Positions 8,799 to 18,404 of a stretch of 64,000 nt of DNA are shown piece after piece (the first letter of the stretch is position 1; the number at the start of each line of letters is the position of its first letter). The position numbers and the translations under genes are program-made. The notes below the pieces were generated by a model. The model made no database searches, was not told the DNA's origin, and saw only the letters and a program-made list of their open reading frames with translations. Source of the stretch: Sulfitobacter noctilucae (GTDB taxonomy: Bacteria; Pseudomonadota; Alphaproteobacteria; Rhodobacterales; Rhodobacteraceae); assembly GCF_000622365.1 (NCBI RefSeq), contig NZ_JASC01000003.1, forward strand, positions 186,001 to 250,000. Direction: 5' to 3'.

Positions 8799-8892
8799 GA
8801 CGCCGATTGAGACGGGATAACGCGGGAAGTCAACCTTGCCTGCGCAGCCTACCGCCCCCATATAAGGGTTAACCAGATACCGGAGGCCGATC

Positions 8893-9132
8893 ATGCAGAC
8901 CCGCAACAAATTTTTCGACGATATGTCCCAGATCATGACGAACGCCATGGGCGTCGCACAAGGGGCCAAGGACGAAGCAGAAAATGCCATGAAGGGTCTG
9001 ATGGACCGCTGGCTTGCAGACCGTGATTTCGTAACCCGCGAAGAATTTGATGCGGTGCGCGCGATGGCGCAAAAAGCGCGCGAAGAGAACGAGGCGCTGA
9101 AGGCCCGACTGGACAAATTGGACGCCAAATAA
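8893..9132 (+). CDS. Ubiquinone accessory factor UbiK-like (YqiC/BMFP family)
   Basis: A 79-residue coiled-coil protein, [20 protein letters not shown] at the start and [19 protein letters not shown] at the end, matching the BMFP family. In E. coli UbiK helps aerobic ubiquinone synthesis by binding UbiJ and lipids; older work described membrane fusogenic activity. The ATG follows GGAGG by seven bases. The gene is divergent from lgt, sharing a 94-bp intergenic region. No ubi genes lie nearby. Confidence 0.85.
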   Translation: MQTRNKFFDDMSQIMTNAMGVAQGAKDEAENAMKGLMDRWLADRDFVTREEFDAVRAMAQKAREENEALKARLDKLDAK

Positions 9133-9656
9133 AGGGCGTTTTCTGCGACTTGTACGATGGCTGGCTGATTGCGATGCGGTATGAACAGCTTGAGGCCGGT
9201 CAATCACGGCCGAGCAGGTACTGATGATTGAAGGGGTGAGCTTGAGCTATCTGCTTGATGGCCCTATGGCTCACGATCGCCTTGCTCCATGACGCAGCCC
9301 AGATGGTTCAGGGCGTCGTTGACGCATTCGCGCGACTGAAACTGAGAGAATGCCAACAAGCCAGTTCTTGCAGGAAAAGACAGTGTTAAGCCGCGCAGCA
9401 ATATCGGGCACCTGTCCAAACGCCGAGGTACCCGAATGACGAGTTTGATCAACTCCTGAGCAAATCTTGCATCCAGCGCAAGCTAATCCACAAGATATTG
9501 CAGTTATCCCCAGAAAAGGGGGTTGCCAGATGCCCTGCTTTGGCTTCACCATATCTTGTATAGGCGGTTGTCAAGACAGCGGTCTATTGTGCAGGCATCC
9601 AAGTCTGGTGTGGCGCAGCCGCTATCCGGGCTTGGACATCAAAAAGAGGTGTCGAA
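9133..9656. other. 524-bp stretch without a recognised gene
   Basis: Several short overlapping frames on both strands start without ribosome binding sites and resemble no family I know. A DnaA-box-like TTATCCCCA occurs near 9504-9512, but a single copy means little. The final 80 bases should hold the ybjN-like promoter. It may be decayed coding DNA; I see no clear parent. Confidence 0.4.
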
Positions 9657-10157
9657 ATGACCCTGACCGAGCAGTACGTTGAAGAAGACATTCACCCCAT
9701 TGATATTGTCGAGAACCTGGCGGCTTATCACGACTGGGACTTTGATCGCATTTCCGACGAACAGATCGCAATGGCTGTCGAAGGCCAATGGCGCACGTAT
9801 TCCATCACGTTGGCCTGGTCCGCGTTTGACGAAACTTTGCGGCTTATTTGCACATTCGAAATGGACCCGCCAGAGGAGAAATTGCCCGGTCTGTTCGAGT
9901 TGTTGAACTCTGTAAATGATCAATGCTGGGCTGGCGCTTTTACCTACTGGGCCGAACAAAAGCTGATGGTCTATCGCTATGGATTGGTCTGCGCGGGCGG
10001 CCATGATCCGAGCGCTGAACAGATCGACACGATGATTGGTGCTGCGGTGATGTCGGCAGAACGCTATTATCCGGCCTTGCAATTGCAGGTGTGGGGCGAT
10101 CAATCCCCCGCCGAGGCGCTTCAGGTCGCCATTGCAGAGGCCTACGGTCGCGCGTAA
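9657..10157 (+). CDS. YbjN domain-containing protein
   Basis: A 166-residue protein of the YbjN family, whose fold resembles type III secretion chaperones; E. coli YbjN affects motility and stress resistance, but the biochemical role is unsettled. The core WDFDRISDEQIAMAVEGQW followed by YSITLAWSAFDETLRLICTF and a late MIGAAVMSAERYYPALQLQVWG is typical of the alphaproteobacterial version. The ATG follows AGAGGTG. It lies directly before proC, a common arrangement in Rhodobacteraceae, and probably shares its promoter. Confidence 0.85.
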   Translation: MTLTEQYVEEDIHPIDIVENLAAYHDWDFDRISDEQIAMAVEGQWRTYSITLAWSAFDETLRLICTFEMDPPEEKLPGLFELLNSVNDQCWAGAFTYWAEQKLMVYRYGLVCAGGHDPSAEQIDTMIGAAVMSAERYYPALQLQVWGDQSPAEALQVAIAEAYGRA

Positions 10158-10162
10158 CACTG

Positions 10163-10180
10163 CCCCCGAATAATCGGGGG
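10163..10180 (+). promoter_or_regulatory. Hairpin enclosing the proC ribosome binding site
   Basis: CCCCCGA (10163-10169) pairs perfectly with TCGGGGG (10174-10180) around the loop ATAA. It starts six bases after the ybjN-like stop and its 3' arm supplies the G-rich ribosome binding site eight bases before the proC ATG at 10189. It could reduce proC translation or act as a short intra-operon processing signal. No U-run follows. Confidence 0.45.
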
Positions 10181-10188
10181 TAAATACC

Positions 10189-11004
10189 ATGAAAGACAGC
10201 CGTATCGCCAAAGAGGGCCTTGTGCTTTTGGGCTGTGGCAAGATGGGATCGGCCATGCTGGAAGGCTGGCTGGCCCGCGGCTTGCCGACCTCATCGGTCT
10301 GGGTGATTGATCCCTATCCCTCTGACTGGCTCAAATCTTCGGGCGTACATCTGAATGCAGACTTGCCTGCCACACCCGCCGTGGTTCTGGTTGCCGTGAA
10401 GCCCCAGATGATGGCCGAAGCCCTGCCGACGCTCAAAGCCATGGGGAATGGCGATACGCTTTTTGTCAGCGTCGCTGCGGGCACGCCAATCTCGTTTTTC
10501 GAAACCGCGCTGGGCGATCAGACACCGGTCGTCCGCGCCATGCCCAATACGCCTGCGGCCATATCGCAGGGCATCACTGCGATCGTGGCAAACGCGGTCG
10601 CGGGCGATGCATCGCTGGACGAAGCCGAAGCCTTGCTAAGCGCGGTGGGAGCGGTGGTCCGGCTGGAGAATGAGGGGCAGATCGATGCGGTGACTGGGGT
10701 CAGCGGATCAGGTCCGGCCTATGTGTTTCATATGATCGAAACGATGGCCGCTGCGGGCGAGGCCGAAGGACTGCCCGCTGCACTGGCGTTGCAACTGGCG
10801 ACCGCCACGGTCGCGGGGGCGGGCGCATTGGCGGCGCAATCGGGCGAGACGCCCGGCCAATTGCGCGTGAATGTGACCTCGCCGAATGGCACCACGCAGG
10901 CGGCCCTAGAGGTGCTGATGAATGAGAAAGACGGCTTTCCGACGTTGTTGAAGCGCGCGGTCAAGGCAGCAGCAGATCGGTCAAGGGAGTTGTCGCATGG
11001 GTGA
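10189..11004 (+). CDS. proC: Pyrroline-5-carboxylate reductase
   Basis: Cytoplasmic NAD(P)H-dependent enzyme that forms L-proline from 1-pyrroline-5-carboxylate. The 271-residue protein has the Rossmann start LVLLGCGKMGSAMLEGWLARG, the NTPAAISQG motif, and the C-terminal signature GSGPAYVFHMIETMA followed by LRVNVTSPNGTTQAALEVL. Length is normal. A G-rich hairpin overlaps its ribosome binding site. Its end overlaps the start of the csaA-like gene by 8 bases, so translation is probably coupled. Confidence 0.96.
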   Translation: MKDSRIAKEGLVLLGCGKMGSAMLEGWLARGLPTSSVWVIDPYPSDWLKSSGVHLNADLPATPAVVLVAVKPQMMAEALPTLKAMGNGDTLFVSVAAGTPISFFETALGDQTPVVRAMPNTPAAISQGITAIVANAVAGDASLDEAEALLSAVGAVVRLENEGQIDAVTGVSGSGPAYVFHMIETMAAAGEAEGLPAALALQLATATVAGAGALAAQSGETPGQLRVNVTSPNGTTQAALEVLMNEKDGFPTLLKRAVKAAADRSRELSHG

Positions 11005-11335
11005 GATTGCATTTGACGACTTCATGAAGGTCGATGTGCGCGTCGGTACCGTGATCCGCGCAGAGCCTTTTCCCGAAGCCCGCACTCCGGCGATTAAGCT
11101 GTGGATCGATTTCGGTGGCGAGATCGGAGAGCGCAAAACCTCTGCCCAGATTACTGTGCATTATGAGCCCGAAGCGCTGGTGGGGCGTCAGGTGATGGCG
11201 GTGGTCAACTTTCCACCGCGCCAGATCGGGCCTTTCATGTCAGAGGTACTGGTGCTGGGCCTACCGGATGAAACGGGTGCGATTGTTTTGCTGTCGCCGG
11301 ATCAGCCGGTGCCGGATGGCGGGCGCATGCACTAG
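10997..11335 (+). CDS. csaA: tRNA-binding protein, CsaA-like
   Basis: A 112-residue stand-alone tRNA-binding OB-fold domain. The motif DDFMKVDVRVGTVIRAEPFPEAR and the later VVNFPPRQIGPFMSEVLVLG are typical of CsaA. In Bacillus CsaA has been proposed as a secretion chaperone; tRNA binding is the domain's general property. The ATG at 10997 lies inside the end of proC and follows AAGGGAG by seven bases. It converges on tdk with only 14 bases between. Confidence 0.88.
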   Translation: MGEIAFDDFMKVDVRVGTVIRAEPFPEARTPAIKLWIDFGGEIGERKTSAQITVHYEPEALVGRQVMAVVNFPPRQIGPFMSEVLVLGLPDETGAIVLLSPDQPVPDGGRMH

Positions 11336-11349
11336 CGGCAGTTGCCGCG

Positions 11350-11937
11350 CTAAGGTGCCGTGTCGCCCACCGCTTCGCGCCAATGGCGGCGGCAGAGTGA
11401 GACATAGGTTTCATTGCCGCCGATCTGCACCTGTGCACCGTCCCTGATCACGGCACCTGCCGCATCTGTGCGTACAACCATCGTAGCCTTCTTACCGCAA
11501 TGGCAAATGGTGCGCACTTCGCGCATTTCGTCGGCCAACGCCAGAAGAGTGGCGGAGCCCGGAAAAAGCGCGCCGCGAAAATCAACGCGCAGGCCGAAAC
11601 ACATGATCGGCACTTTCAGATCGTCGACCGCGCGCGCCAATTGCCACACCTGTTCGGCTTCCAGGAACTGCGCTTCATCAACAAAAATACAGGCACAGGG
11701 GCCGCTTGTCATACGCGCCCTAATCTTGGCGAACAGGTCTTCGCCGGGGGCATATGTATCGGCCTCCTGCCCGATCCCAATGCGCGAGGCGATGCGCCCC
11801 TCGCCTGCGCGGCCATCGAACTGGGCCGTCAGCAGATAGGGTACCATGCCCCGTTCGACATAGTTATGCGCCGCTTGGAGCAATACAGTCGATTTACCGG
11901 CATTCATGGTTGAATAATGAAAGTAAAGTTTTGCCAT
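11350..11937 (-). CDS. tdk: Thymidine kinase
   Basis: Type II (TK1-like) thymidine kinase that phosphorylates thymidine with ATP for salvage. The 195-residue protein has the P-loop STMNAGKST at residues about 8-16, the Walker B/lid IFVDEAQFL motif, and zinc-binding cysteines in ICHCGKKA and near the C-terminal SLCRRHW. Family length is normal. No co-directional partner is close; the pyrimidine salvage genes at 31843-35502 are functionally related. Confidence 0.94.
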   Translation of the reverse strand: MAKLYFHYSTMNAGKSTVLLQAAHNYVERGMVPYLLTAQFDGRAGEGRIASRIGIGQEADTYAPGEDLFAKIRARMTSGPCACIFVDEAQFLEAEQVWQLARAVDDLKVPIMCFGLRVDFRGALFPGSATLLALADEMREVRTICHCGKKATMVVRTDAAGAVIRDGAQVQIGGNETYVSLCRRHWREAVGDTAP

Positions 11938-12213
11938 GCGGGTTGTTATGCCAAGCGGGCCGATACCTTCAAGCCTTGAGCGACGCTAAAAAAGCGCACG
12001 CCGCCACTGCTTGGGTCCATGTGTGCGGCAAGGACCAAGCGGCGGCGTACACCCCTAAACACTCCCACCCGAAAGAGGGATACTCGTTCAGCCTGCGAAC
12101 CTATGCAGGTGGGGTACAAATGGCATTTACCCCAAGTGCGATTAATGGGAAAAGTATTCCAGCATTCCCCACGTCCGATTGCGGGGCAGGACCGAATTCA
12201 AGGATTTTCGCAT

Positions 12214-12675
12214 ATGGCCAAGATCGCCAGCTATTTGAAAAAGCACACCGAGGCGCTGGTCAAGGATGTCGGGATCGAGCCTGCATGCACTGTGACGGGC
12301 AAATCCAAGGCCACGTTGGGACGCTATTATTCGGATAGTGATGAACATGCGGACCGTTTCATGCCCATCGACGCTGTGGCCCAGTTGGAAGAGGTCGCAA
12401 GCTATCCTCATGTCACGGCGGCTTTGGCCGAACTTGGTGGCATCGGGCTGAACTTTGAGCGGAAGCTGTCGAATTCCGACAAACGCAGCAGCGTGAATTC
12501 GGATGTCATCGCATTGAGCCAGCGCTTTGCGATGTTGATGGCCGAATACCAGCAGTCGATGGAAGATGGCCGGATCAGCGTGAACGAAGCCAAAAGGCTG
12601 CTGAAGGAAACATCATTGCTGCAGCAGGTTTTGGTAGACATGAAGCTGAACTTGGAAGATGAAAGTGGCAACTGA
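12214..12675 (+). CDS. HTH protein resembling phage CII-type regulators
   Basis: A 153-residue protein. Residues about 18-45 ([21 protein letters not shown]) read as a helix-turn-helix, in a style I associate with the phage regulatory protein CII family, and the C-terminal half is helical with a [11 protein letters not shown] end. DNA binding is inferred. The ATG at 12214 follows AAGGA by nine bases; the frame is open back to 12019, but without a site there. The gene overlaps arsH by 17 bases, so the two are likely translated together. The regulated genes are unknown, and a link with arsenic is only by position. Confidence 0.6.
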   Translation: MAKIASYLKKHTEALVKDVGIEPACTVTGKSKATLGRYYSDSDEHADRFMPIDAVAQLEEVASYPHVTAALAELGGIGLNFERKLSNSDKRSSVNSDVIALSQRFAMLMAEYQQSMEDGRISVNEAKRLLKETSLLQQVLVDMKLNLEDESGN

Positions 12676-13381
12676 CCTTCCGGCGCTGCGGGCGGATCAA
12701 CTACCTGAAATTGATGTCGATGCGCTGAAAGCGCCGGATGATCCGGGGCATAAGCCACGTATTCTGTTGCTTTATGGGTCGCTACGCCCGCAAAGCTACT
12801 CGCGCCGCGCAGCCGAAGAGTCCGCCCGGATCCTCGAGCTGCTGGGCTGTGAAACCCGGATGTTTGATCCCACCGGTCTGCCCTTCCCGGATGGGGCAGA
12901 GCCGGACCATCCTAAGGTCGTTGAACTGCGCGAGATGGCCGTCTGGGCCGAAGGCATGGTCTGGTCCAGCCCCGAACGGCATGGGGCCATGACGGGGATC
13001 ATGAAATGCCAGATCGACTGGCTGCCATTATCCTTGCAGGGGGGTATCCGCCCGACGCAGGGCAAAACGCTTGCCGTCATGCAGGTGTCTGGCGGATCGC
13101 AATCCTTCAATGCCGTGAACCAAATGCGAATCCTAGGCCGCTGGATGCGGATGGTCACCATCCCGAACCAATCCAGCATTCCGAAGGCCTGGCTGGAGTT
13201 CAACGGCGAGGGACGCCTGGCCGAAGGATCATTCTACGCGCGAATCGTGGATGTCATGGAAGAGCTGGTCAAATTCACCTGGATGGTGCGCGGACGCAGT
13301 GACTATCTGGTTGATCGGTATTCAGAGCGGGTCGAAAGCGTTGAAGAAGTGCACAAACGGGTGTCTTTGAAAAAGGTCTAG
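12659..13381 (+). CDS. arsH: Arsenical resistance flavoprotein ArsH
   Basis: A 240-residue NADPH-dependent FMN reductase of the ArsH group, which oxidises trivalent organoarsenicals and also reduces other substrates such as quinones or azo dyes. The [20 protein letters not shown] loop binds FMN phosphate, and [40 protein letters not shown] and [15 protein letters not shown] are ArsH-specific blocks. The start is either ATG 12659 or GTG 12665; the nearby GGAAG fits the latter better. No arsR, arsB or arsC is beside it. It overlaps the upstream HTH gene, and it ends seven bases from the convergent FabH-like gene. Confidence 0.92.
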   Translation: MKVATDLPALRADQLPEIDVDALKAPDDPGHKPRILLLYGSLRPQSYSRRAAEESARILELLGCETRMFDPTGLPFPDGAEPDHPKVVELREMAVWAEGMVWSSPERHGAMTGIMKCQIDWLPLSLQGGIRPTQGKTLAVMQVSGGSQSFNAVNQMRILGRWMRMVTIPNQSSIPKAWLEFNGEGRLAEGSFYARIVDVMEELVKFTWMVRGRSDYLVDRYSERVESVEEVHKRVSLKKV

Positions 13382-13388
13382 GTCCGCA

Positions 13389-14513
13389 TCACCCGTGTTT
13401 TTGCACGATGACCGAACCCACCGAATACCCTGCGCCGAAGGAACAGATCAGGCCGGTATCGCCGTCTTGAAGATCGTCGGAATATTTCGAGAAGGCGATG
13501 ATCGACCCTGCCGACGACGTGTTGGCGTAGTCCTGCAGAACATTGGGCTGTTCGCCCGGTTCGGGTGTCCGGCCCAACACTTTGCGCCCGATGAAATCGT
13601 TCATCGATTTATTGGCCTGATGCAGCCAAATGCGTTTCAGATCAGCGGCTTCGACATTGGTGTCGGCCATATGAGATGCGACGTGGTCGGCCACCATCGG
13701 CAGGACTTCCTTGAACACTTTGCGCCCGTTCTGCATGAATTGCATGTCGCGGCGGTCGGCGACGCCGTCCGGACGCGAGCGGCGCAGGAAGCCGTTGTTG
13801 TTGCGGATATTGTTCGAGAATTCGGTCGCACATCTCGTTGATTTGACCTCAAAATACGCACCCGTGGCGTCTTCGGCGCGTTCGATCAGGGTGGCGGTTG
13901 CAACATCACCAAAGATGAAATGGCAATCGCGGTCGCGCCATTCGAGGTGGGCGGAGCAGATCTCGGGGTTCACAACAAGTGCGGAGCGGATCGAGCCGCT
14001 GCGCACCATGTCCGCAGCCGCCTGAATGCCGAAGGTGGCAGAGGAGCATGCAACGTTCATATCGAAAGCGAAGCCGTTGATTTCCAACAAATCCTGTATC
14101 TCGATCGCCACTGCAGGATAGGCGCGTTCGAGGTTGGAAGCGGCACAGATGACCGCGTCCACATCGGCGGCAGTCTTGCCTGCAGCCTTAAGCGCTTTGT
14201 TGGCCGCATCTAACGCCATTTCGGCCATAAGGCTCGGCTCATCATCGCTGCGCTGGCGCAGCAGCGGATGCATCACCTTCGGGTCGAGGATGCCCGTCTT
14301 ATCCATCACATAGCGTTGTTCGATGCCGCTTGCCTTGAAGATGAACTCTTCCGAGGAATGCTCCTTGGCCACGATCGTACCCGCCTCAATCGCATCGGCA
14401 TTTTCAGCATTGTACAGATCGACGTAGGCGTTGAAGGTCTCAACCAATTCGGCATTGGTGACGACCGCGTCCGGAGTGAAGACGCCTGTACCGGTGATGG
14501 CGGGTGTATACAT
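13389..14513 (-). CDS. Beta-ketoacyl-ACP synthase III-like enzyme
   Basis: A 374-residue thiolase-fold condensing enzyme with the catalytic cysteine in FDMNVACSSATFGIQAA, the histidine in IWLHQANKSMN and the asparagine in YANTSSAGSI. It is longer than housekeeping FabH (about 320) and lacks the fab gene context. The blocks FNAYV, RYVMDKTGILDP and RDRDCHFIFGD recall the Pseudomonas aeruginosa PA3286 type, which condenses octanoyl-CoA from beta-oxidation with malonyl-ACP; this comparison is from memory. I chose ATG 14513, which follows GAAGGAA; an ATG at 14546 has no such site. It probably links fatty-acid breakdown with synthesis. Confidence 0.85.
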   Translation of the reverse strand: MYTPAITGTGVFTPDAVVTNAELVETFNAYVDLYNAENADAIEAGTIVAKEHSSEEFIFKASGIEQRYVMDKTGILDPKVMHPLLRQRSDDEPSLMAEMALDAANKALKAAGKTAADVDAVICAASNLERAYPAVAIEIQDLLEINGFAFDMNVACSSATFGIQAAADMVRSGSIRSALVVNPEICSAHLEWRDRDCHFIFGDVATATLIERAEDATGAYFEVKSTRCATEFSNNIRNNNGFLRRSRPDGVADRRDMQFMQNGRKVFKEVLPMVADHVASHMADTNVEAADLKRIWLHQANKSMNDFIGRKVLGRTPEPGEQPNVLQDYANTSSAGSIIAFSKYSDDLQDGDTGLICSFGAGYSVGSVIVQKHG

Positions 14514-14833
14514 CTGAATTCCTTCACTTTTTACCGCAGTGACCATAAGGGGGTTCGCCCATTGCTAAACCTTATAACAATTGTCACACAATGTGCATCG
14601 GACGTACACCGCAGGTGTGTCTATTGGTGTTATGGAGTTTTAACGAAAGGATCAGAAGGTCGCTACACGAAATGTGACGAGGAGGGCTCAAGCCCGCGCT
14701 GCGCACTTTTGATAGAATGCGCTTAAGGACAGCCTACCCGGCGGCGGGGAAAGCAACTCGTTACCCTGAAGCGAGCACCGGATCCCGGACCGCCAGTCAC
14801 TGTATAGCTCCGCAGGTGACGCGTTTTGACGCG
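14514..14833. other. Intergenic region between the FabH-like gene and carB
   Basis: No gene is evident. It holds the minus-strand promoter region of the FabH-like gene, with a TATAAG box near 14567-14572 (on the minus strand). A short GGGCTCAAGCCC hairpin lies near 14685-14696. Confidence 0.4.
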
Positions 14834-17800
14834 CTAGCCCTGCAACGCCTTCACACCAATCTCATCCTCTGCCTGCGCTTTGATCGCGAGCGCGGCGGCA
14901 TAGGCCCCCGCAGCTGTCGTAAAGTAGGGAATCTTGTCGAAGAGTGCGATGGAGCGGATGGATTTGCTGTCCTCAACCGCCTGCGCGCCTTCGGTGGTGT
15001 TCAGGACGAGATGGATGCCGCCGTCTTTCATCAGATCGGTGATGTCAGGTCGGCCCTCGTAAACTTTGTTTACCGTTTCGCAAGAAATGTCATGCGAGGC
15101 TAGCCATGTCGCGGTGCCGCTGGTTGCGACGATCTTGAAATCTTGCGAGAGGAGGATTTTCGCGGCTGAGATCATCTCGTCGGTTTTGTCCATGTCCTTG
15201 ATCGACAGGAAGGCCGTGCCGCTGCGCGGCAGCATCGTGCCTGCGCCCATCTGTGCCTTGAGGAAGGCGCGAGGGAAGTCGCGATCCCAGCCCATGACTT
15301 CACCAGTGGAGCGCATTTCGGGGCCAAGCAATGTATCAACGCCGGGGAAGCGGGCAAAGGGAAGGACGGCTTCCTTGACAGAGAACCAAGGCATATCGGG
15401 ACTGGCCAGAGTCATCGGGTCGCCCAGTGGTAGCACATCAGAATAGGCGGCCTGCTCGGGGTAGGGCGCGCGCAGCGGGAAGTTGCTGAGCGGTTCACCC
15501 GCCATGATGCGGGCAGCGATGGAGGCGATTGCCGAGTCGGTGGCTTTGGCAACAAAGGGCACTGTGCGCGACGCGCGGGGGTTTACCTCGATCAGGTATA
15601 CTTCACCATCTTTGACGGCGAATTGGATGTTCATCAGGCCAACGACATTCAGGGCCAACGCCAAAGCTTTGGTTTGCTTGGTGACTTCATCAATAATGGA
15701 TTGGTCAAGAGAGTAAGGAGGAAGCGAACAGGCGCTGTCGCCGGAGTGGACGCCGGCCTCTTCGATGTGCTGCATGATGCCTGCAACATGGACGTCTTTG
15801 CCGTCACAAAGGGCGTCTACATCCAGCTCGACGGCACCGGAGAGATAGCTGTCGAGAAGCACAGGGCTGTCGCCCGAAACGACCACAGCAGAGGAGATGT
15901 AACGCTCGAGACTGGCCATATCGCGCACGATTTCCATGGCGCGGCCACCTAGGACATAGGAGGGACGGATCACGAGGGGAAAGCCGATCTCTTCGGCAAT
16001 TTTCAAGGCTTCAGCGTCTGTCGATGCAATGCCGTTGTGCGGCTGCTTGAGGCCAAGCTGCTGGACGAGCTGCTGAAAACGTTCGCGGTCTTCGGCCAGA
16101 TCAATAGCGTCCGGCGTGGTGCCAAGAATCGGGATGCCCGCCTCCTGCAAGGCGTTGGCAAGTTTCAACGGGGTCTGGCCGCCGAACTGAACGATAACGC
16201 CGTGCAATGTACCGTTTTCCTGCTCGACGCGCATGATTTCCATCACGTGTTCGAAGGTCAGCGGTTCAAAGTACAATCGGTCCGAAGTGTCGTAGTCGGT
16301 GGAGACCGTTTCAGGGTTACAATTGACCATGATGGTTTCATAGCCAGCATCCGTCAGCGCATAGCACGCGTGACAGCAGCAGTAATCAAACTCGATGCCC
16401 TGGCCAATTCGGTTGGGGCCACCGCCGAGGATAACGACCTTTTTGCGGTCGGACGGACGCGCTTCGCATTCTACGTCGCCCATCATCGGGGCCTCATAGG
16501 TGGAGTACATATAGGGCGTTTGCGCTTCGAACTCCGCGGCGCAGGTATCGATGCGCTTGAAAACGGCGGTGACGCCCAGCTGGACGCGGGTACTGCGGAT
16601 TTCGGTTTCCGTCTGGCCGGTGAGTTTGGCAAGGCGGGCGTCTGTGAAGCCCATCATCTTGAGACGGCGCAGACCGGCCTCATCGGTGGGCAGACCTTCG
16701 GTTCGCACATTCTCTTCGGCGTCGATGATCTCGCGGATACGATCCAGAAACCACGGGTCGAACATGGTGACGCCGTGGATATCGTTGTTCGACATGCCGT
16801 GGCGCATGGCTTGGGCGATGGTCAGCAGCCGGTCGGGAGTTTGCTTCGAGATCGCCTTGACGATGGCGGCCTTGTTCTCGGGCGCATCCGACGGCGCGTC
16901 GGCGTTGAAGCCCGCGATGTCGATTTCGTCGAAGCCGGTTAGCCCTTGCTCCATCGACGCGAGCGCTTTTTGCAGGCTTTCGTGGATCGTGCGGCCTATA
17001 GACATCGCTTCGCCAACGGATTTCATCGCTGTGGTCAGATACGGCTCGGAACCGGGGAATTTCTCGAAGGCGAATTTCGGGATTTTCGTGACGACATAGT
17101 CGATGGTCGGCTCAAAGGACGCAGGGGTCACGCCGGTGATGTCATTGTCGAGCTCGTCCAGGGTAAAGCCGACGGCAAGTTTCGCGGCAATCTTGGCGAT
17201 CGGGAAACCCGTGGCCTTGGACGCCAGCGCGGAGGACCGCGACACGCGCGGGTTCATTTCGATCACGACCATGCGGCCATCGACCGGATTCACGGCCCAC
17301 TGCACGTTGGAGCCGCCGGTTTCCACGCCGATTTCGCGCAGCACGGCGATCGAGTGGTTGCGCATGATCTGGTATTCTTTGTCCGTCAGAGTAAGCGCCG
17401 GGGCCACGGTGATGGAATCGCCTGTGTGCACGCCCATCGGGTCGACGTTTTCAATGGCGCAGACGATGATGGCGTTGTCGGCGGTATCGCGCACCACTTC
17501 CATCTCGAATTCTTTCCAACCGAGCAGCGATTCGTCGATCAGGATCTGGCCCACAGGAGAGGCATCCATGCCTGACCGGCAGTAAAACTCGTAATCTTCC
17601 CGGTTATAGGCGACACCGCCGCCGGTACCGCCCATTGTAAAGGCGGGGCGGATGATCGCGGGCAATCCGATTTCTTCGAGGTCCTTGAGGGCGAGAGCAA
17701 CGCCCGCCGCGAGGTCTTTTTTGCCGTCTGCATCTTTCGGCGCGGTGCAGATCGTGGCCTTGGGATTTTCGATACCAAGGCGGTCCATCGCGTCGCGGAA

Positions 17801-18193
17801 CAACTTGCGGTCCTCAGCCATTTCGATGGCTTCGCGTTTGGCACCGATCATCTCGACGTTGAATTTTTCCAATACACCCATTTCTTCAAGCGCCAGAGAG
17901 GTGTTTAGCCCTGTTTGGCCACCCATGGTGGGCAAAAGCGCGTCGGGACGCTCTTTTTCAATGATCTTGGCAACGATTTCAGGGGTGATGGGTTCGATAT
18001 AAGTGGCGTCAGCCAGCCCCGGATCGGTCATGATGGTCGCGGGGTTGGAGTTGACGAGGATGACGCGGTAGCCTTCCTCTTTGAGCGCTTTACAGGCTTG
18101 GGCACCGGAGTAATCGAATTCGCAGGCTTGTCCGATCACGATAGGCCCTGCACCAATGATCATGATCGATTGGATATCGGTACGCTTTGGCAT
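14834..18193 (-). CDS. carB: Carbamoyl-phosphate synthase, large subunit
   Basis: Makes carbamoyl phosphate from bicarbonate, two ATP and ammonia delivered by the small subunit, feeding pyrimidine and arginine synthesis. The 1119-residue protein starts [21 protein letters not shown] and carries two homologous ATP-grasp halves: [16 protein letters not shown] with [14 protein letters not shown] in the first and [13 protein letters not shown] with [16 protein letters not shown] in the second. The C-terminal regulatory domain has a MGS-type fold ([16 protein letters not shown]). It is slightly longer than the E. coli protein (1073), as in related bacteria. carA is not in the window. The start follows ACGGGGG. 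Confidence 0.97.
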   Translation of the reverse strand: MPKRTDIQSIMIIGAGPIVIGQACEFDYSGAQACKALKEEGYRVILVNSNPATIMTDPGLADATYIEPITPEIVAKIIEKERPDALLPTMGGQTGLNTSLALEEMGVLEKFNVEMIGAKREAIEMAEDRKLFRDAMDRLGIENPKATICTAPKDADGKKDLAAGVALALKDLEEIGLPAIIRPAFTMGGTGGGVAYNREDYEFYCRSGMDASPVGQILIDESLLGWKEFEMEVVRDTADNAIIVCAIENVDPMGVHTGDSITVAPALTLTDKEYQIMRNHSIAVLREIGVETGGSNVQWAVNPVDGRMVVIEMNPRVSRSSALASKATGFPIAKIAAKLAVGFTLDELDNDITGVTPASFEPTIDYVVTKIPKFAFEKFPGSEPYLTTAMKSVGEAMSIGRTIHESLQKALASMEQGLTGFDEIDIAGFNADAPSDAPENKAAIVKAISKQTPDRLLTIAQAMRHGMSNNDIHGVTMFDPWFLDRIREIIDAEENVRTEGLPTDEAGLRRLKMMGFTDARLAKLTGQTETEIRSTRVQLGVTAVFKRIDTCAAEFEAQTPYMYSTYEAPMMGDVECEARPSDRKKVVILGGGPNRIGQGIEFDYCCCHACYALTDAGYETIMVNCNPETVSTDYDTSDRLYFEPLTFEHVMEIMRVEQENGTLHGVIVQFGGQTPLKLANALQEAGIPILGTTPDAIDLAEDRERFQQLVQQLGLKQPHNGIASTDAEALKIAEEIGFPLVIRPSYVLGGRAMEIVRDMASLERYISSAVVVSGDSPVLLDSYLSGAVELDVDALCDGKDVHVAGIMQHIEEAGVHSGDSACSLPPYSLDQSIIDEVTKQTKALALALNVVGLMNIQFAVKDGEVYLIEVNPRASRTVPFVAKATDSAIASIAARIMAGEPLSNFPLRAPYPEQAAYSDVLPLGDPMTLASPDMPWFSVKEAVLPFARFPGVDTLLGPEMRSTGEVMGWDRDFPRAFLKAQMGAGTMLPRSGTAFLSIKDMDKTDEMISAAKILLSQDFKIVATSGTATWLASHDISCETVNKVYEGRPDITDLMKDGGIHLVLNTTEGAQAVEDSKSIRSIALFDKIPYFTTAAGAYAAALAIKAQAEDEIGVKALQG

Positions 18194-18290
18194 CGGAGAC
18201 CCCCGTAAAATGCAAGTTAGTCGCGCGCTGCCGCGCGTAAGGTCAAAGTGTCTGCGTTATAGGGACGGTGCGTTTGGGTGCAAGGGGATT

Positions 18291-18321
18291 TGGGGCTTTG
18301 CTCCGTCGATCATAGATCGAC
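18291..18321 (+). repeat. Degenerate partial copy of the modular palindromic repeat
   Basis: GGGGCTTTGCTCC followed by the perfect palindrome GTCGATC-ATA-GATCGAC (18305-18321). It imitates the first half of the adjacent full copy at 18336 and is followed by AGATTTTTCTG. Confidence 0.5.
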
Positions 18322-18335
18322 AGATTTTTCTGTAA

Positions 18336-18401
18336 GGGGCTCTGCCCCGTCGATCAAAGATCGACTCCCCGCGGGATATAAGGCCAAAAAGAGAAAGGGG
18401 A
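18336..18401 (+). repeat. Modular palindromic intergenic repeat, copy 1
   Basis: The order is GGGGCTCTGCCCC, then the palindrome GTCGATC-AAA-GATCGAC, then CCCCGCGGGATATAAGGCCA continuing through AAAAGAGAAA to GGGGA. The flanking parts are shared with the copy at 34737, while the central palindrome differs. It lies between the 3' end of the esterase gene and the 5' end of carB. Confidence 0.75.
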
Positions 18402-18404
18402 GCC

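Noticed and set aside
8799-9203. N-terminal extension of lgt
   Set aside because: Overlaps the divergent ubiK-like gene and has no family match; the standard Lgt N terminus starts at 8798.
9504-9512. TTATCCCCA as part of a replication origin
   Set aside because: A single DnaA-box-like site with no AT-rich unwinding region or dnaA/hemE context.
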